Below are positions 23,392 through 35,600 of a stretch of DNA of 64,000 bases, piece after piece. This stretch comes from Ganoderma boninense (taxonomy: Eukaryota; Basidiomycota; Agaricomycetes; Polyporales; Polyporaceae): NCBI GenBank assembly GCA_002900995.3, contig CM035313.1, positions 3,632,313 through 3,696,312 of the forward strand, read 5' to 3'. Each line of letters starts with the position of its first letter. Positions within the stretch are counted from its first letter, which is position 1. A program made the position numbers and the translations under genes. The notes below the pieces were generated by a model that was not told the DNA's origin, ran no database searches, and was given only the letters and a program-made list of their open reading frames with translations.

Positions 23392-24615
23392 CGCAATGTG
23401 CAAACGTTATGATCGTACGGGGAAAATGCAGTGGGGCTGTTCAGGGAACCAGGTGGCAGGGTGGCGGCTCAGAGAGGACGAGGTTGGAGGAGGAGAGAGG
23501 CGGGTTGGAGGGAGGCGGGGGAAGTTGATAAGGGCTGGGCCTCCACTGGGCCTGAGCCTGAGGGAGAAAGACGGAACGGCCGGTTGCAGCTGGCGTCGTG
23601 TACTGGCATCAATCCAGCCGCTGAACAGAAACTGTCAAGAGTTCATCTCCGATGAGTGTTGGATCGCTTCTTAGTGCGAATTCTGACATTTCTTGAGATC
23701 TATCGGCACGTTGTTGAAGTTTGTCGACCAACTCGGGAACGCTTATTTCTGGGGCTGCTACCGCCTGACCGCAGCCTAACGCCGCTTGAACTTTTACCAG
23801 AACTTACCGACCTTGGACAGTCTTGTCTTGGCGCCCCTCGTTCTGCTTTCATACGAGGAGAGAGGAGCATTATTTAAGATGTTGTGCGAGGTGCCAAGGG
23901 GGTGCCAATCAATTGGAGGTGAAGCCTATATTAGATAACACTAATGTAATCGCCCAGGCACCATGTCAGCGCCATGATTGTCAATGGGTAGAACGGTGAT
24001 GATCTGCGTACACACTGGAGAGTGTCCAAAATATGCAAGACCGATGCCTGGGCGTAAGTATACAGAAGAATAGTGCTCAGAGGGAGGCAAGGGAAGAGGA
24101 GAGCCTAGAGACAAGTTGCGGCAGAGACCCAGAACAGAATCACCTCGGAGACATCCGGAACGATTGGAGCGGGCGAGGCTCTCGGGGTTGGCGGCCATGC
24201 ACCATGACGTCTCTACAGGCGATCGTACAACTTAAAGGTGCAGTTTCCTTCTCAAATCTCAATCCTTGTTCCAACAAGAAACAAGCAAAGCCACCGAAGG
24301 CACCAGAAGTACCAAGGCTGAATGCATGTGAGTCCGTGCCCAGCGACACATGCGATGTAGCGTCTGAGTCTACGCACAACTCCTTAAATCCAACCGGTTC
24401 CAACACGGCGGGGTATACACACATAACACTATCCGTAAGAACGTCAGCGGAACGACTGACACAGCAAAAAATCAATATCGTGCAAAAACGTGCGAGGAGC
24501 AGACAAGGGACGACATGGAACTTGGCCAGAGCGCACCAGAGCGACGACGACGACGATAGCGACGAAAAGAAGAAGAGAAGAGAAATTCAGACAGCATGAG
24601 AACAAAACGTCAGTG
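23392..24615. other. Intergenic between the two monooxygenase genes
   Basis: 1.2 kb with no recognisable gene; holds the promoter of paralogue 1 and the 3' flank of paralogue 2. Confidence 0.45.
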
Positions 24616-26687
24616 TCATGCAGGGCCGGGCTCCGTCGTCACGACCGTGACCTGCTCCGCGACCGCGAACGCCGCCTCCCACCTCTTCCTCGCCTCCTCC
24701 TTCTCCTTCTCTTCTTCGTCGTTCTTCGGCGGCACCTCGCTCAGCCGCGCCGCCCTCGACTCGAGCGCGCCCCACTGCACCCACCAGTCGTCCGCCTCGT
24801 CCTCGGGGTCGTACGCGTAGATGTTCTCGACCGCTGCGACCAGCTGCTCGCTCGTCTGCGGCTGGATCCTCCGCTGGCCCTGCAGCGCCTGCAGGCCGTT
24901 CTCGGCCTGCCTGCTCATCTCGCGGTCGTGCGCGGCGGCGACCGCGGGCGGGATCGAGACCGCGAAGATGTTGCCCGCCGCGCGCCGCATCACGTCCTCG
25001 ACGCGCCCCTTGCGGATTTCCTGCACGGCCGACAGGAAGCTGTCGATCTGGTCTCTCCGCGTGAGGTGCGAGAACAGGCGGCCGAGCGTCGCGGCGTCGC
25101 CCGTGGACATCCCCAGGCCGTAGATGGTCCCGAGCTGGAGGATCGGGCCCCGCAAACGCATGAGACAAGGACGACTCGCAGGACGCGACGGCGATGCGGA
25201 CGACTCACGATGAGGGGGTGCGCGCCTTCGCCGATGACGAGCAGTCTTCCGTCAGGATGCACCCATTCTGGGCAGTGGTTCCGCTTTGGCATCGGGACGC
25301 AGCTGATGCTCGATGCACCCGCGGCGAGTTCCGTCAATCTGAGTAGGAGCAGCGGGCGGATGCGATTTCGCCGTCAGCATGTCTCCTGAATGTGCAAAGA
25401 TACGGCGAGCGCATACCGTGGATCAGCGTCGTTGATCGCCGCCAGCAACTCCTCACTGTCCGTCTTCCAGATCGTCTCCGTTCGACCGTTTTCGTACCGG
25501 GGCCCGTAGACGAATAGGACGAACTCGGGGGCCCGTGTTGTCGGTGCTTTCTGGAGATAGTCAGTTTCATAACGTCGTCCATGTTCAACGCGTATAGGGG
25601 ACTCACAATTGGGAACCCGATAGCACTGTATTCAGCACAAGCCACGTGAAGACCTTTCCCTATGGCCTCCTAGCCGTGAGTTTCATTGCTCAGCGAATAT
25701 CGTCGACTCGAGCACGTACGGTTTTTCGAAGCTGGCTCCTGAGGCCGTCGTCCTTGATGTTGTCGTTGTCTGCCTCGGGAACGATCACGCTGCCGGCCAA
25801 ACATGTAACTCACGGACGCATTAGAACGGGCGCGCATCCGGCGTACTTGAATATCTGCATCGCCGCAGGCTCCGCGATGTCGTCCAGCCCGAATGCATCG
25901 AGGATCGACGTCCGAGTGACCCAGCCCTTCCACGACGAGCCGTCGCAGCCGACGAGGACGTCTCCGTACACAAGCTCGCCGTTCTCGAGGGTGACCCATG
26001 GCCTTTCGTGGTCGGGGTGGACGCTGACCACCTTCATTGGCGCACGGATTTGAGCGCCGTTTTCAACCGCGGCCTCCGCGAGGATGCGGCGTAGCTCGAA
26101 GAACTGGATCCGGACAACGTTAGCAAGAGGAGGGGGACGGGTTCGAGGTCGCACTAGCGCACTCACATGCATACAGAGGAAGTCGCCGCCCGTTTCTCCT
26201 ATCACCTCGTCCTCCCAGTCATGTCCGCCGTAAACTCGGCCGGTGTCGTCTGTGTGCATAGACCCACATTCAGAACAGATGAATGGCATACGAGCGTGAC
26301 AGTCGGGCTCACAAGCTGCGAAGATATTTCCAGAGGCTTTGACGGAAGCCTCCCTCAGCTTCTCTTCTAAGCCCCAGCGGTAGTAAATCTTTGTGGAGTT
26401 TGGAGGCAGACGGCATCCGGCTTGGATGGGGTTCTGGTAATAAATAACGCGGGTAATAAGGGAAAGGGAGAGAGCACAAGAACGGAGGTTCTGACCTGCG
26501 CGAAGGGATCGTCGAAGTCAAAGACGGTCACGTTGTGACCTGCACGACGAAGAGAAATGGCGGCAGATAGGCCGCATATTGAGCCACCAATGATGACGAA
26601 ATCGATGGGTAGTAAGTCGGAGGACTGCAGACGGTTCCTGGAAGCATGAGCAGCGCATATGACAGACGGGCAAGGGCGACGCACCAT
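24616..26687 (-). CDS. FAD-dependent monooxygenase (PF01494 type), paralogue 2
   Basis: complement(join(24616..25134, 25209..25338, 25417..25550, 25607..25669, 25720..25789, 25847..26103, 26167..26249, 26313..26433, 26496..26624, 26685..26687)) = 502 aa. Same ten-exon structure as paralogue 1; exons 3, 4, 5, 6, 8 and 9 have identical lengths (121, 83, 257, 70, 134, 130 nt). FAD motifs: IDFVIIGGSICGLSAA...VTVFD, DVLVGCDGSSWKGWVTR, LLVIGEGAHPL. The C-terminal extension is Glu/Lys-rich. Exon 7 has lost one base relative to paralogue 1 (CTTGTG versus CTCGGTG) but an acceptor 15 nt further upstream (GGCTAG, ending 25670) restores the frame, so the gene can be intact. A tandem duplication, with the copies in direct orientation 1.2 kb apart. 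Confidence 0.88.
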
Positions 26688-28978
26688 CTTGGTTCGTTAG
26701 TGCCGTGAGTGAGCCCGAGTGACGGTAAAGTAGGATGCAAAGAGTGTAGCGGGGCGTAGTGGATGAATGGGGGAGGGAGGAGGAGGGAGGAGGAGGGGAG
26801 GCCTGAAGCTCGGAGTTCATCCAGAAAGAGACGAGCGGATGAACACCTCAAGAGAGACAGGCGATCGAACCAGATCCGATGAGAGCATCTTGGAGGGGAA
26901 TCTGAACAGATGACTGCTCGTCTGAGATCGATCGGTACGCTGTCGTCGACTTGTCGTCGTCGGTCTAGGCTTCGTCATACTGTATTCCCGCTGCGTTTCT
27001 TATGCCACCCTTCGACTCCACAAAGGTGACATAAATAGCAAGCTCCACCGGGGACCCTCCGCGGATATGCAAGTTCATCATGTTTCTGTTTCGTAGAGGG
27101 TTCAGTAAGGGCAAGGTGAGGGCAAGGCGAGTGGGTCGCATGTGTTGCAAGGCGTCGGAAGGAAAGAATCGAGCCTAGAGCGGATTAGAGGCACACGTGC
27201 TTCGACTTTAACCATTTGTTCCATGTGCTGAACTGGCTGCGAGTGGTCGCAGGTCGCGGCTCGGAAGAGAATCGTACTGTGGAATCTGAGTAGTCATCAT
27301 TGAAAAGTGACGTGTAACACGTCGTTCAAAATGGACTGCAGTTACTTACTGCACCGCCCTCGTGGAGGCGACCGTCATCGTACACCACCGCGATGGAGAC
27401 GCCCAATCCGGCAATCCACCCGCTCGGCATCTCCTCTCTCCCTTCCCGTTCGTAACAGCCGTGACAGGTAACGTACTAAGTGGAGGCCCGAACCACGCTC
27501 GATTTCACAAACCGCTCAGCCCACACGAGCTTCCGACTGACATTCCTCTCTTGGCGACAGCTCGAGTTTGCTGACGCCGTGAAGCCTTGTAAGTATCACA
27601 CCACTCGGCTCAAGATTCAGTAGACCTGACACACCCTATCATAGCCTATTGGCGACGCACCTGAGGGATAAGGAGTGCTCCAAGCGGCCAGTACAGTATG
27701 GTATGGGCGTGGAGCTCTTCGTGGCGAAATTGCTAAGCGAGACGGGGCCCGGGCGGCGTTCCTGAGAAGCAAAGACAATGCAGACCATCATTCATAATAG
27801 AGACCAGGATAAAGGGAAACGCTACCAGACGACGACGAAGTAACCGGCGGTTCCAGCTTCGAAAGTCGAATTTTATCGGTCGGTCGTTCCAAAGCACTGC
27901 AAGTATTCACTGGTCGACCATCTCTCCATCAGTTCATACCCCGCTAGCCTCGGCCATAAGTATCACTTGGGTCCTTCGCGAACGCTACTTACCCGCTGAG
28001 GAGCCCTTCGGACGTTACGTACATGGTCTGCATGTGAACTCGTCAGTCCGCACTCAATGCTCAATGCCCTGTGTTACCCACAGTTAGACCCGGGTAGCCG
28101 TACTGATATGCAAATGCCTGTCGACGCTCGTCATTCCGTCATTCCGAGCATCAGCTTCCGGGCTGTGATCGTCATATGGGCGCAGCACAAGTACCGGAAA
28201 TCTCAAGCTCACGCTACCGGTAAAGCCGGCAGCTATAGCTAGCCTATCGGGACTCGAGTCGCAGCGGTGAGTACACTAGAAGGATACATTCAAGGCTGAC
28301 GGAATATGAGTATTTACCTATGGGGAAGCGAGCCGTACCGACAGCCTGTTGCTTGTGACATGTACGTTGGGTCGGGACTGAGCAACTGAGTATGATATGT
28401 AAGTATGAGTACTGAGCTCGGAGTGGTTCTGATGTCTCCGGCTCTACCCGGCAGTGACCCACGATGCGCTGCAAGGTTTGCCTCGGGGCCATGTATCCCC
28501 GGGGATCTATATGGCATCTCGCGAGCCCCTAGGGCCTGCTCGAAACCCTATCTTCGAGTTCCACGGAAGCAATCGGTATCCGAGATCAGCGCTTCAGTCA
28601 TCGGTTACGTCGCTTCTGCTGCAACACACAAGTGAAACCCAAGCTTGTCACGTACTGAACGTTTGAATCGCCGTTGACAGTCGCAATACCAACACGCTTG
28701 CCGTCCGGTCGATTGTCGCGCTGAGAACAAGAACGCTGCAGCTTAGAAACGTTTTCTGGATTGCAGTACTACAACAAAGGATGCGGTTATCTGTTATGGA
28801 CAAGCATTTACGCGCGCAGAAGAAACAAGACGAGACAAGACGAGCATGGACTCACAAGAGCAAGAGACAGCAGCGCAACAGACAAGGGAAGCGGCTGCGA
28901 GCGGCCGAGGTAAACGGAAGAACCACGACCCTCCCGCTCGCGACTCGCCGCCGGTCCGCGTCATACCTACACCTGCAC
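26688..28978. other. 2.3-kb intergenic stretch, nothing recognised
   Basis: Largest empty stretch of the gene-dense part. Short open frames and several GTAAGT-like sites, but no peptide resembles a family I know. Could hold a noncoding RNA or a decayed element. Confidence 0.45.
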
Positions 28979-31900
28979 CTACACCTTGTACCCCTCTCTG
29001 CCACGCCGTGCGTCCTGCGCCCCTCCGCCCTGAGGCTGCTGGGATCCGCCTCCTCCCTCGTGCTTCGCGCCGATGCCGACCATGTGCTCGACCATCGCCT
29101 ACAACGAGAACAAATACCGTCAGTGAATAACAGCCAGACCAATCATGTAGACTCCAACGCACCTGCGCCTGGTCCCAATCCAAATCGTCCTCGCCCTCGA
29201 GCTCGACGTCCTCCTCGTCCTCGTCCTCCGGGTCCGGGCCGCGAGGGGGTATGCCCGCCTGGGGGACGGAGCTACCGCCGCCGCCCCACCCGGCCATGTT
29301 CATGCGCGCGGAACTGTCTGGATCTGGGCTCCTGCGCAGCCGACGTCAGCGAGCATGAGCGGGCCCCCGTGATACACACTTAGGAAATGGGGAACGGGAG
29401 AAGAACGCTCCAGATCTGGAGTCCACATAGAAATGGAATGGAATGCCCGAACGCCGACGCCAGGAGCGAGCGAATATCGCGCAGCGCGCAAGACGAGCGC
29501 GGCGCCCGCGCCCCTTCCCAGCCCTTCCCCTCCCCCTCCTCCCCCTGCCCGTCCTCCATGACTGCGGCGGTCCTCGCCCGCGCGGTTCGAATCCCAGCGC
29601 GAAGGGGGGCAAGTCCAAAGCTCGCCAGCAAAGCCCAAAAACCAACCCCGGAGCAATAACCGAACAGTAATGCATGCTTACCTGAGGCTCTCAAGCAGCT
29701 CCTTGTCCCTCTCCCTGACCGGGTCCGCAAACGCGACGCCGACCCGCGGCGTGTCCGCCTCCCCGTCGTCCCAGAACGAGCTCTCCCCGTCGTACGCCCC
29801 GTACGCGTACGCGTCCCCCCTCCCCCAGCCCCACCGCCGTACTGGACCTCCGACCCGTCGTCGGCGTCCATGCCCCACCGCCACCGGTCGCGCTTCCGCC
29901 CGTACTGCGCGCGCGGCGAGCCCAGGCCCAGGCGGTGGTCCTTCTGCGCGATGCGGCCGCGCCGGTCGCGCGGGAGCCCGGCCGAGAGGAACGAGGGCGC
30001 CCCGAGGCCGCCTGCGGTGCGGTTGTGGCGTGGGGCGAGCGACGCGAGGGGCGCGTGCAGCGCGCGGAGGAGGCGCATCACCGCGGACTCCCCTGCGCTC
30101 GGCTGCGGGGGCGGCGCGGTGAGGGAGAGCGAGACGAGGCGCTGCGAGCGCTGGGAGACCAGGACGAGCAGCCTGCGGGCAGGGACGTGAGCGAGAGAGG
30201 AAAGGAATGTAAAGGAGGGGAGAGAATGACGAGTGATACGTGAGAAAGGAGGTGCATACATTTGCTGCAGGCGCGCCTGCTGGCTTTCGGGCCCGGAGGC
30301 GTTGTCTTCCTTAGACATCGTGAGGCGCGCGTAGAGCCTCGGATAGAGTGGGAGGATGATGTGGTCGCGGAAGAGCACCAGGGCGAGGGCGCGAACGTCG
30401 ATCTGGGGTGTGGATGATTGGAAGAGGAGGTTGGACGTAGAGGCCTTGCCATTCTGCGTCGCCGTCGGGGAGGATGGACGGTGCGACTTTGGCATGCGAT
30501 ACAACGAGGAAAGTATGGGATCGGTCTGGAGGGGAAGTAGGGCCTGCAGGAGAGCTAAGCGTGAGCATGGCATTCGCACGCGAGAGATGTGGCGAGAACG
30601 CACGCCTTCGAGATAAGGTAGCACTCGACTCCAAAAGAACGTCCAGGTCTCGACCACGCGAGAGACCAGCTTCTCGTCCTCCACACCAGAGAGCTCGGCG
30701 TTGAGGGTAAGCATCCCGGTGGCGATGAGCTCGTAGGTATCATGCTCGAGGGTAGAGACTGCCTTGCCTGGTGCGACGGCGACGACGGTCGAGATATGAC
30801 GTTTGACAAGTTGATTCAGATCCTCGCTGGACGACGACAGACGGGCACGTCAATACCAGATCTGTCTCGAGAAAGAGACAACAGAGCAAGAGATCATGAG
30901 CACAAGAGGAAAGGGACTTACAGTTGGACCCTTAGTTTCTCGCGATTGAACAAGGGCAGGATGAGGACGTGGAGGGATGCCCATGGACTCTCGCCTGAGA
31001 GGGATGCGCTGATGCTGGGCGCAGAAGCGGGAGCCATGTTGACGGAGTGAGAGGAGGGAGTGGCGGAGAGACTGAGGGAGGGCGGGGGCAGTTGGAGGGA
31101 AGGGAGGTGGGCAAGGGTGCCCAGGCGGTGCATCTCGCGTGAGACAAGCTTTGAATCATAAGTGCGTGATGAGGAAGGCTATGTCGGGCGGAAATGGATG
31201 TGAGCTGGGACTCCGAGAAGATCGAGGGAAGAAAAGGACAGAATGAGGAAAATGGGCGGGAGGTTACGCAGGGGTGAGAGAAAAAAACAGCAAGATCGAC
31301 GGTGGGGGCCAGCACATGAGAAGACACGACGGGCAATGGCGGATACCGCCACCCGGAATATGGCTGTAACAGGACCGAGAATGGTCTCCTGCCACAGTCA
31401 TATTCCGATCCGCGATTTTGGGTAAGCGCCATATAGAACCGATAACAATCGATACTTATTCGCTTGTTACCGATGACAAAGTTGCATTGTTCTTTTGTTA
31501 ATGAGCGCTTTTGAAAATTCAGGTCCGGAATATGTCTGCGGCAGGAGACCAGTCCCGGTCATTTTACAGACATATTCCGGTCTGCGGTATCCGCCCCTGC
31601 CCGTCGTGAGATCAGCGGCACATATATTGCCACCCATGGTCAAGCGGTTACTGCAGCGAACATTTGGGATCAATGGAATGAAATATAGACATGGCCACAG
31701 CGCGCAGTTTTATGCTCAGGTCGGCGTCTTGGCGGAGCATCTTCTGACGCTGGAAGGAGATGGGAGATGCCTGACGATTGGTGGCGAAAAGCAGACGGAC
31801 CATGATGGGGGTGTTAGGGGAGCAGGCAGAAAAAGAACGAGTACGTTCTTTTCTCTTTGCCCTGCAGACCGTCTCCTAACCCCTCCCATCGTCCTATGCA

Positions 31901-33061
31901 CGCGTAGAGCAAGTCCGAGTCACGGCAAAGAGAATAAAAGGCGTTGCGCATGGAAAAGGATATTGATTGAAGCGCATATAGCCAGCCCGCAGGATGCGAT
32001 CATCGAAGTAGCATCACTCGCAAGGATGGAGGCGCGGGGCAACAGGAACAGGAACAGGAACGAAAAGGCAATCAAAAAAGAAGACACACCTTGGAAGGGG
32101 ATGTGTGGCCCTTGCTCTGGGGCGGGGGCGAAGTGGCCATCGGGGGCCCAGGAGGGGGAACGGGGGAGTGGGCGCGGTCGAGAGGGACGGCGGCCTCTCC
32201 GCGCGAGTGTGTGCGAGTGGGCAACAGACTGGATGGAATCGGGGACGTCGTAGAGCGGTAGTGGGGTGCGGCAGCAGCCAGGAAGGAGGTGGCGGCGAGG
32301 ACGGAGTGGGCGGCGGCAGCGAGGTGTGGGTGCGAGGGCGGGTTTGCGGGGGAGTGGGAGTGGGAGTGGGAGTGGGAGGTGGCAAGGAGGCCTGCCGATG
32401 ATTGGAGCATGTCGCCGAGGGCCAGGAATCCCAGACGCCGCGACGGCTGCTGCTGCTGGCCTGTGCTCTCTCCCCCCGGCTGGTCTCCCTTTCCCTGTCC
32501 GACGACCGCGTTCGCGTGGCCTGCGAGGCCGAGGGACTGCGAGAATGTGGGTGCAGTAGGCGAGTGAGGTTGCGAGACACTTCCTCCACGATGTGCCGCA
32601 TCGTCTGTCGGCGGTTGCAGCAGCCCCAGCGCACCGCCAGCGGGGACTGGGGCAGCAAAGCCGATGGCGAGACCAGTTGGGGCGGGTATCCTGGGAGTGG
32701 TATCGCCCTGGGACGATGAGCGGCGGGTTGGGCGAGCATCGTTGGGAGTCGATACCCGCCGGACGTGCGCGGAGCGGCCCGCCATACCGACGGCGATTTC
32801 GACGGGGCCGGCCAGCGTTGGATTGGAAATGGCCTCGCTTGCGTCACCGCCCAGCGCGCTGTGCGAACGATCGAAGAGACTCTGGGAGGACCAGGTCGTT
32901 GGCGGGAGCTGCGAGCAAGACCGACGGCGCGTTGTCGACGAGGACTTCGAAGCTGTCGCCACGGCGTCCAAGTCTAACCTTTTCTGCTGCTTGTACCCAC
33001 GTCTCTTCTCTCCGCCGCCTCTTCTCGCCTCTCCCCCTTCTCCCCGACGCCCATGCTTCAT
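28979..33061 (-). CDS. HbrB-domain TORC2 subunit (Bit61/PRR5 family)
   Basis: complement(join(28979..29098, 29163..29331, 29682..30172, 30260..30543, 30604..30826, 30922..31148, 32090..33061)). The N-terminus is long, disordered and Ser/Pro/His-rich. The HbrB core is HVLILPLFNREKLRVQL-EDLNQLVKRHIS, YELIATGMLTLNAELSGVED, ETWTFFWSRVLPYLEG, ALLPLQTDPILSSLYR, IDVRALALVLFRDHIILPLY, and RLQQMLLVLVSQ. The C-terminus holds ESSFWDDGEADTPRVGVAF and an acidic patch EDEDEEDVELEGEDDLDW. Members bind the TORC2 core and influence polarity and sphingolipid signalling. Exon 29682-30172 is one base short: its first part ends near SEVQYGGGAGGG and its second part (DAYAYGAYDGESS) is in another frame, at a C6-T-C5 run near 29815-29826. 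The 941-nt intron (31149-32089) hosts an inverted-repeat element. The start is uncertain: ATG 33061 overlaps the divergent Qri7 start, and ATG 32785 is an alternative. Confidence 0.82.
31325..31608. mobile_element. MITE-like element with about 90-bp terminal inverted repeats
   Basis: 284 bp. Left arm begins CACGACGGGCAATGGCGG; the reverse complement of the right arm begins CACGACGGGCAGGGGCGG. The arms stay alignable for about 90 bp (GGATACCGC, GGAATATG-CTGTAA, TGGTCTCCTGCC, CATATTCCG). Flanked by AGA on both sides, a possible 3-bp target-site duplication. No ORF that looks like a transposase, so non-autonomous. Sits in the large intron of the HbrB gene. Confidence 0.75.
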
Positions 33062-35600
33062 GTTCGCCTCGCCTCCCCCCGAACACCATCCTCCGTCCTA
33101 GCTTCCTCTCGCTCCTTCAGACGCTGCCGCAATCTTCGAGATGAAGGTCTTCTAACGCGCGACTTCACCGTGCTCGCACTGGAGTCTTCGGCCGACGACA
33201 CCTGCGCCGCCGTGGTCACCTCCGAACGCAAGGTTCTCTCCAATATTGTCGTAAATCAGCAGGCATCGTCAGTCCCTTATCTCCTCGCCTTCGCCCCGGC
33301 CCTCCTCATACGTACGAATCTAGCCTCGAACAGTATGGTGGAATTCATCCTTACGTCGCCTTACACGCCCACCAACGTCGAATGGCAAGTTCCCCGCCTT
33401 AGTCTTCCCCCCCGCGCCTCTCGCTCATTCATTTTGCCTAGCCAGGTGTCGTACAAAGGGCGCTCAGCGAAGCTGGCTTGACCGTTAATGAGATAGATGG
33501 TATCGCGTTCACCCGAGGCCCAGGTAATTACGTCTTCGACCCTTTCCTCTCGCCGCTTGTAGCTCACATCTAGCGTGCCAAGGTATCCCAGGGTGTTTGA
33601 GCGTATGCGGAAACGCTGCACGGACCCTTGCAGCCGCGCTCAACAAGCCACTCGTTGGTGTTCATCATATGGTATGTCCTCCGTTGCCTTTTTCTCCCGG
33701 TCATTCCGGAGTCGGATTACGGCGCGCATACGTCTTTGTATGCGCTCAGGTCCTGTTACGTCTTCGGATGAGATAGGTTCGGTGAGAAGGGCTCATTGAT
33801 CGAACGCGACCCTGCCAGCGTCCCGTCTCGAGCAATCACAGGAGCCCACGAAGTTGTTAGGCGTCGTCCCCGTGTCTGTGGGGGCCTTGAGCGAGGCGCA
33901 ATTGAGACGACGCCTTCTTCAAAGCAGATCGCTCCGCGTGACGCGGGCTACCGCAGCGCCAGCACCCCGCCCGTACAGAGCACGATCATGGAGTAGCCAA
34001 GTGAATTCCCCCATTCGAGGAGGACTTGTACCTTTTCTGTTCCATCTCCCAATCGGTGGCAGAGGACACTATTCATCAGACCCAGGCCGTCGCGCGAAAC
34101 CCATTCACGGAGATGAACAGTCCCCTCTCTTTTGGGACTTCGTGAGGCTGAGGATTCGACGGTTGTTCGCCGTGCTGTCATTAATGTTTACACTAGAGAC
34201 AGATCACCGCGGTTGTAGCTGACCACGTTCCTAGCCGTATGAGAGAACGTAGGATTCCGCGCTTGGCCAAAGTCGTAGTCATGGTTGAAGAACGTAACTC
34301 CTCCAGCGTGGTTTTTGTAGTGCGGACAGGACGATTCTGCCCTTCGCGACGTAGTCGTGTTTACAGCGCCGAGAGCGCGTTCTCGCGGGTTCCAGCTTCC
34401 CTGGAAGTGCTTAGTCTTCGTGTCGCCCCTGCTCTCATCGACATTTTGCCTATCGAGGTCATTGATATCGAGCCAATGTCTGGCGTTTGATGTCGGGAAG
34501 GTCTTCTCGAGACTCTTGGTCTTGCCAGGAGTCTAAGGGATGCCTCGATGATCTCAGGCCGGATACCTGGGCCCTCTGGGCTTGTAGATTGCTTGCAGGA
34601 CTTTCAACGGTAGTCGCTGAACCCGTCGAGCGTCCCACAAGATTCGCACACTGAACCGGCGGGGCGCGGCGTCTCTTCAAAATTATTCGAGTTATCGGTC
34701 TCTCACTGACATCCTCCTCCCCATTTTCAATAGCAAGCGCACGCACTCACACCCTTCCTCACCTCGCCCCCTTCATCGTGCCCCTCGTACCCGTTCCTCA
34801 CGCTCCTCGTCTCGGGCGGCCACACCCTGCTCCTCCTCGCGACGTCGCCAACGGCGTTCCGCATCCTTGCGACGACGGTTGACGAGGCGATTGGGAATGC
34901 CTTCGACAAGGTCGCCAAGATGCTGGAGATACCATACGAGGGAAAGGCCGCCGGCGCGGCGCTCGAGCGGTTCTGCGCGGGTCCCGACGACATCGAGGGG
35001 GAAGAGATAACAATGCCACGTACGATGAGGGGCAGGCTGGCGTTCTCGTACACGTCGCTCCACTCGGCCGTCGAGCGATTTGTACATGCGCAGGACGGTA
35101 TATTAGATGAAAGGGCGAAACTGGTTGTTGCGCGCGCCTTCCAGCGGACGGCAGTGGGCCAGCTGGAGGAGAAGATTGTATTGGGGATCCGCAAGTGTGC
35201 ACAGGAAGGGATAGCTGTGCGGAGTTTGGTCGTGAGCGGGGGCGTGGCGAGTAACCAATACTTGCGCGAGAGGTACATCGCCGTCGTCATCGGGTATTCG
35301 AATCGGTTACTGATCAGTTTGCATAGATTGCGGGTATGTTTGGACCAGGAGAGTCCGGACGAGGAGATCTCGCTGGTCTTTCCGCCGCCTTCGTTGTGTA
35401 CAGGTAGGTTTTTGAGTCCCGCAGTCGCTCATGAGGGCAAGTCGCTGACTTGCTGCTGTGTAGACAACGCTGCGATGATCGGGTGGGCGTCGATGCACCG
35501 GTTCATGGCTGGAGACACGGACGAGTACACGATCGAGTCGAGACCGAGATGGAGCCTGGAGGACTTGGAGCGCGAAGAGGCGGGACCTTCGCAGATGTAG
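33053..35600 (+). CDS. QRI7: Mitochondrial tRNA N6-adenosine threonylcarbamoyltransferase (Qri7/OSGEPL1, TsaD family)
   Basis: join(33053..33267, 33324..33384, 33442..33523, 33583..33671, 34734..35272, 35327..35403, 35464..35600) = 399 aa. Transfers the threonylcarbamoyl group from TC-AMP to A37 of ANN-decoding mitochondrial tRNAs. The N-terminus (MLHVRLASPRTPSSVLASSR) is basic and hydroxylated, as expected of a mitochondrial presequence. Then FTVLALESSADDTCAAVV (nucleotide fold), EQYGGIHPYVALHAHQRRMP, the metal-binding HxxxH in GVHHMQAHALTP (about 145-156), LVSGGHT, GNAFDKVAKML and SLVVSGGVASNQYLRER. The cytosolic Kae1 paralogue lacks the presequence. Intron 2 uses a GC donor (GCAAGT). Intron 4 is 1062 nt. 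The start overlaps the possible start of the divergent HbrB gene. Confidence 0.92.
33672..34733 (+). other. 1062-nt intron of QRI7
   Basis: Flanking coding sequence GVHHM / QAHALTP is contiguous in the family and includes the active-site histidines. Donor GTATGT, acceptor TTTCAATAG. Contains open frames with no recognised similarity; no terminal repeats found by eye. Confidence 0.75.

Noticed and set aside
6133..26687. O-methyltransferase plus two FAD monooxygenases as a biosynthetic cluster
   Set aside because: Housekeeping genes (dynamitin, tRNA) lie between, and there is no synthase, terpene cyclase, transporter or regulator.
29560..29610. Possible tRNA T-arm (GGTTCGAATCCC) on the plus strand
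   Set aside because: The flanking bases do not form a 5-bp T stem, and no acceptor, D or anticodon arms are found; it lies in an HbrB intron.
32338..32380. GGGAGT hexanucleotide run as an independent satellite
   Set aside because: It is in frame and encodes a His/Ser run (SHSHSHSHS) of the HbrB N-terminus.
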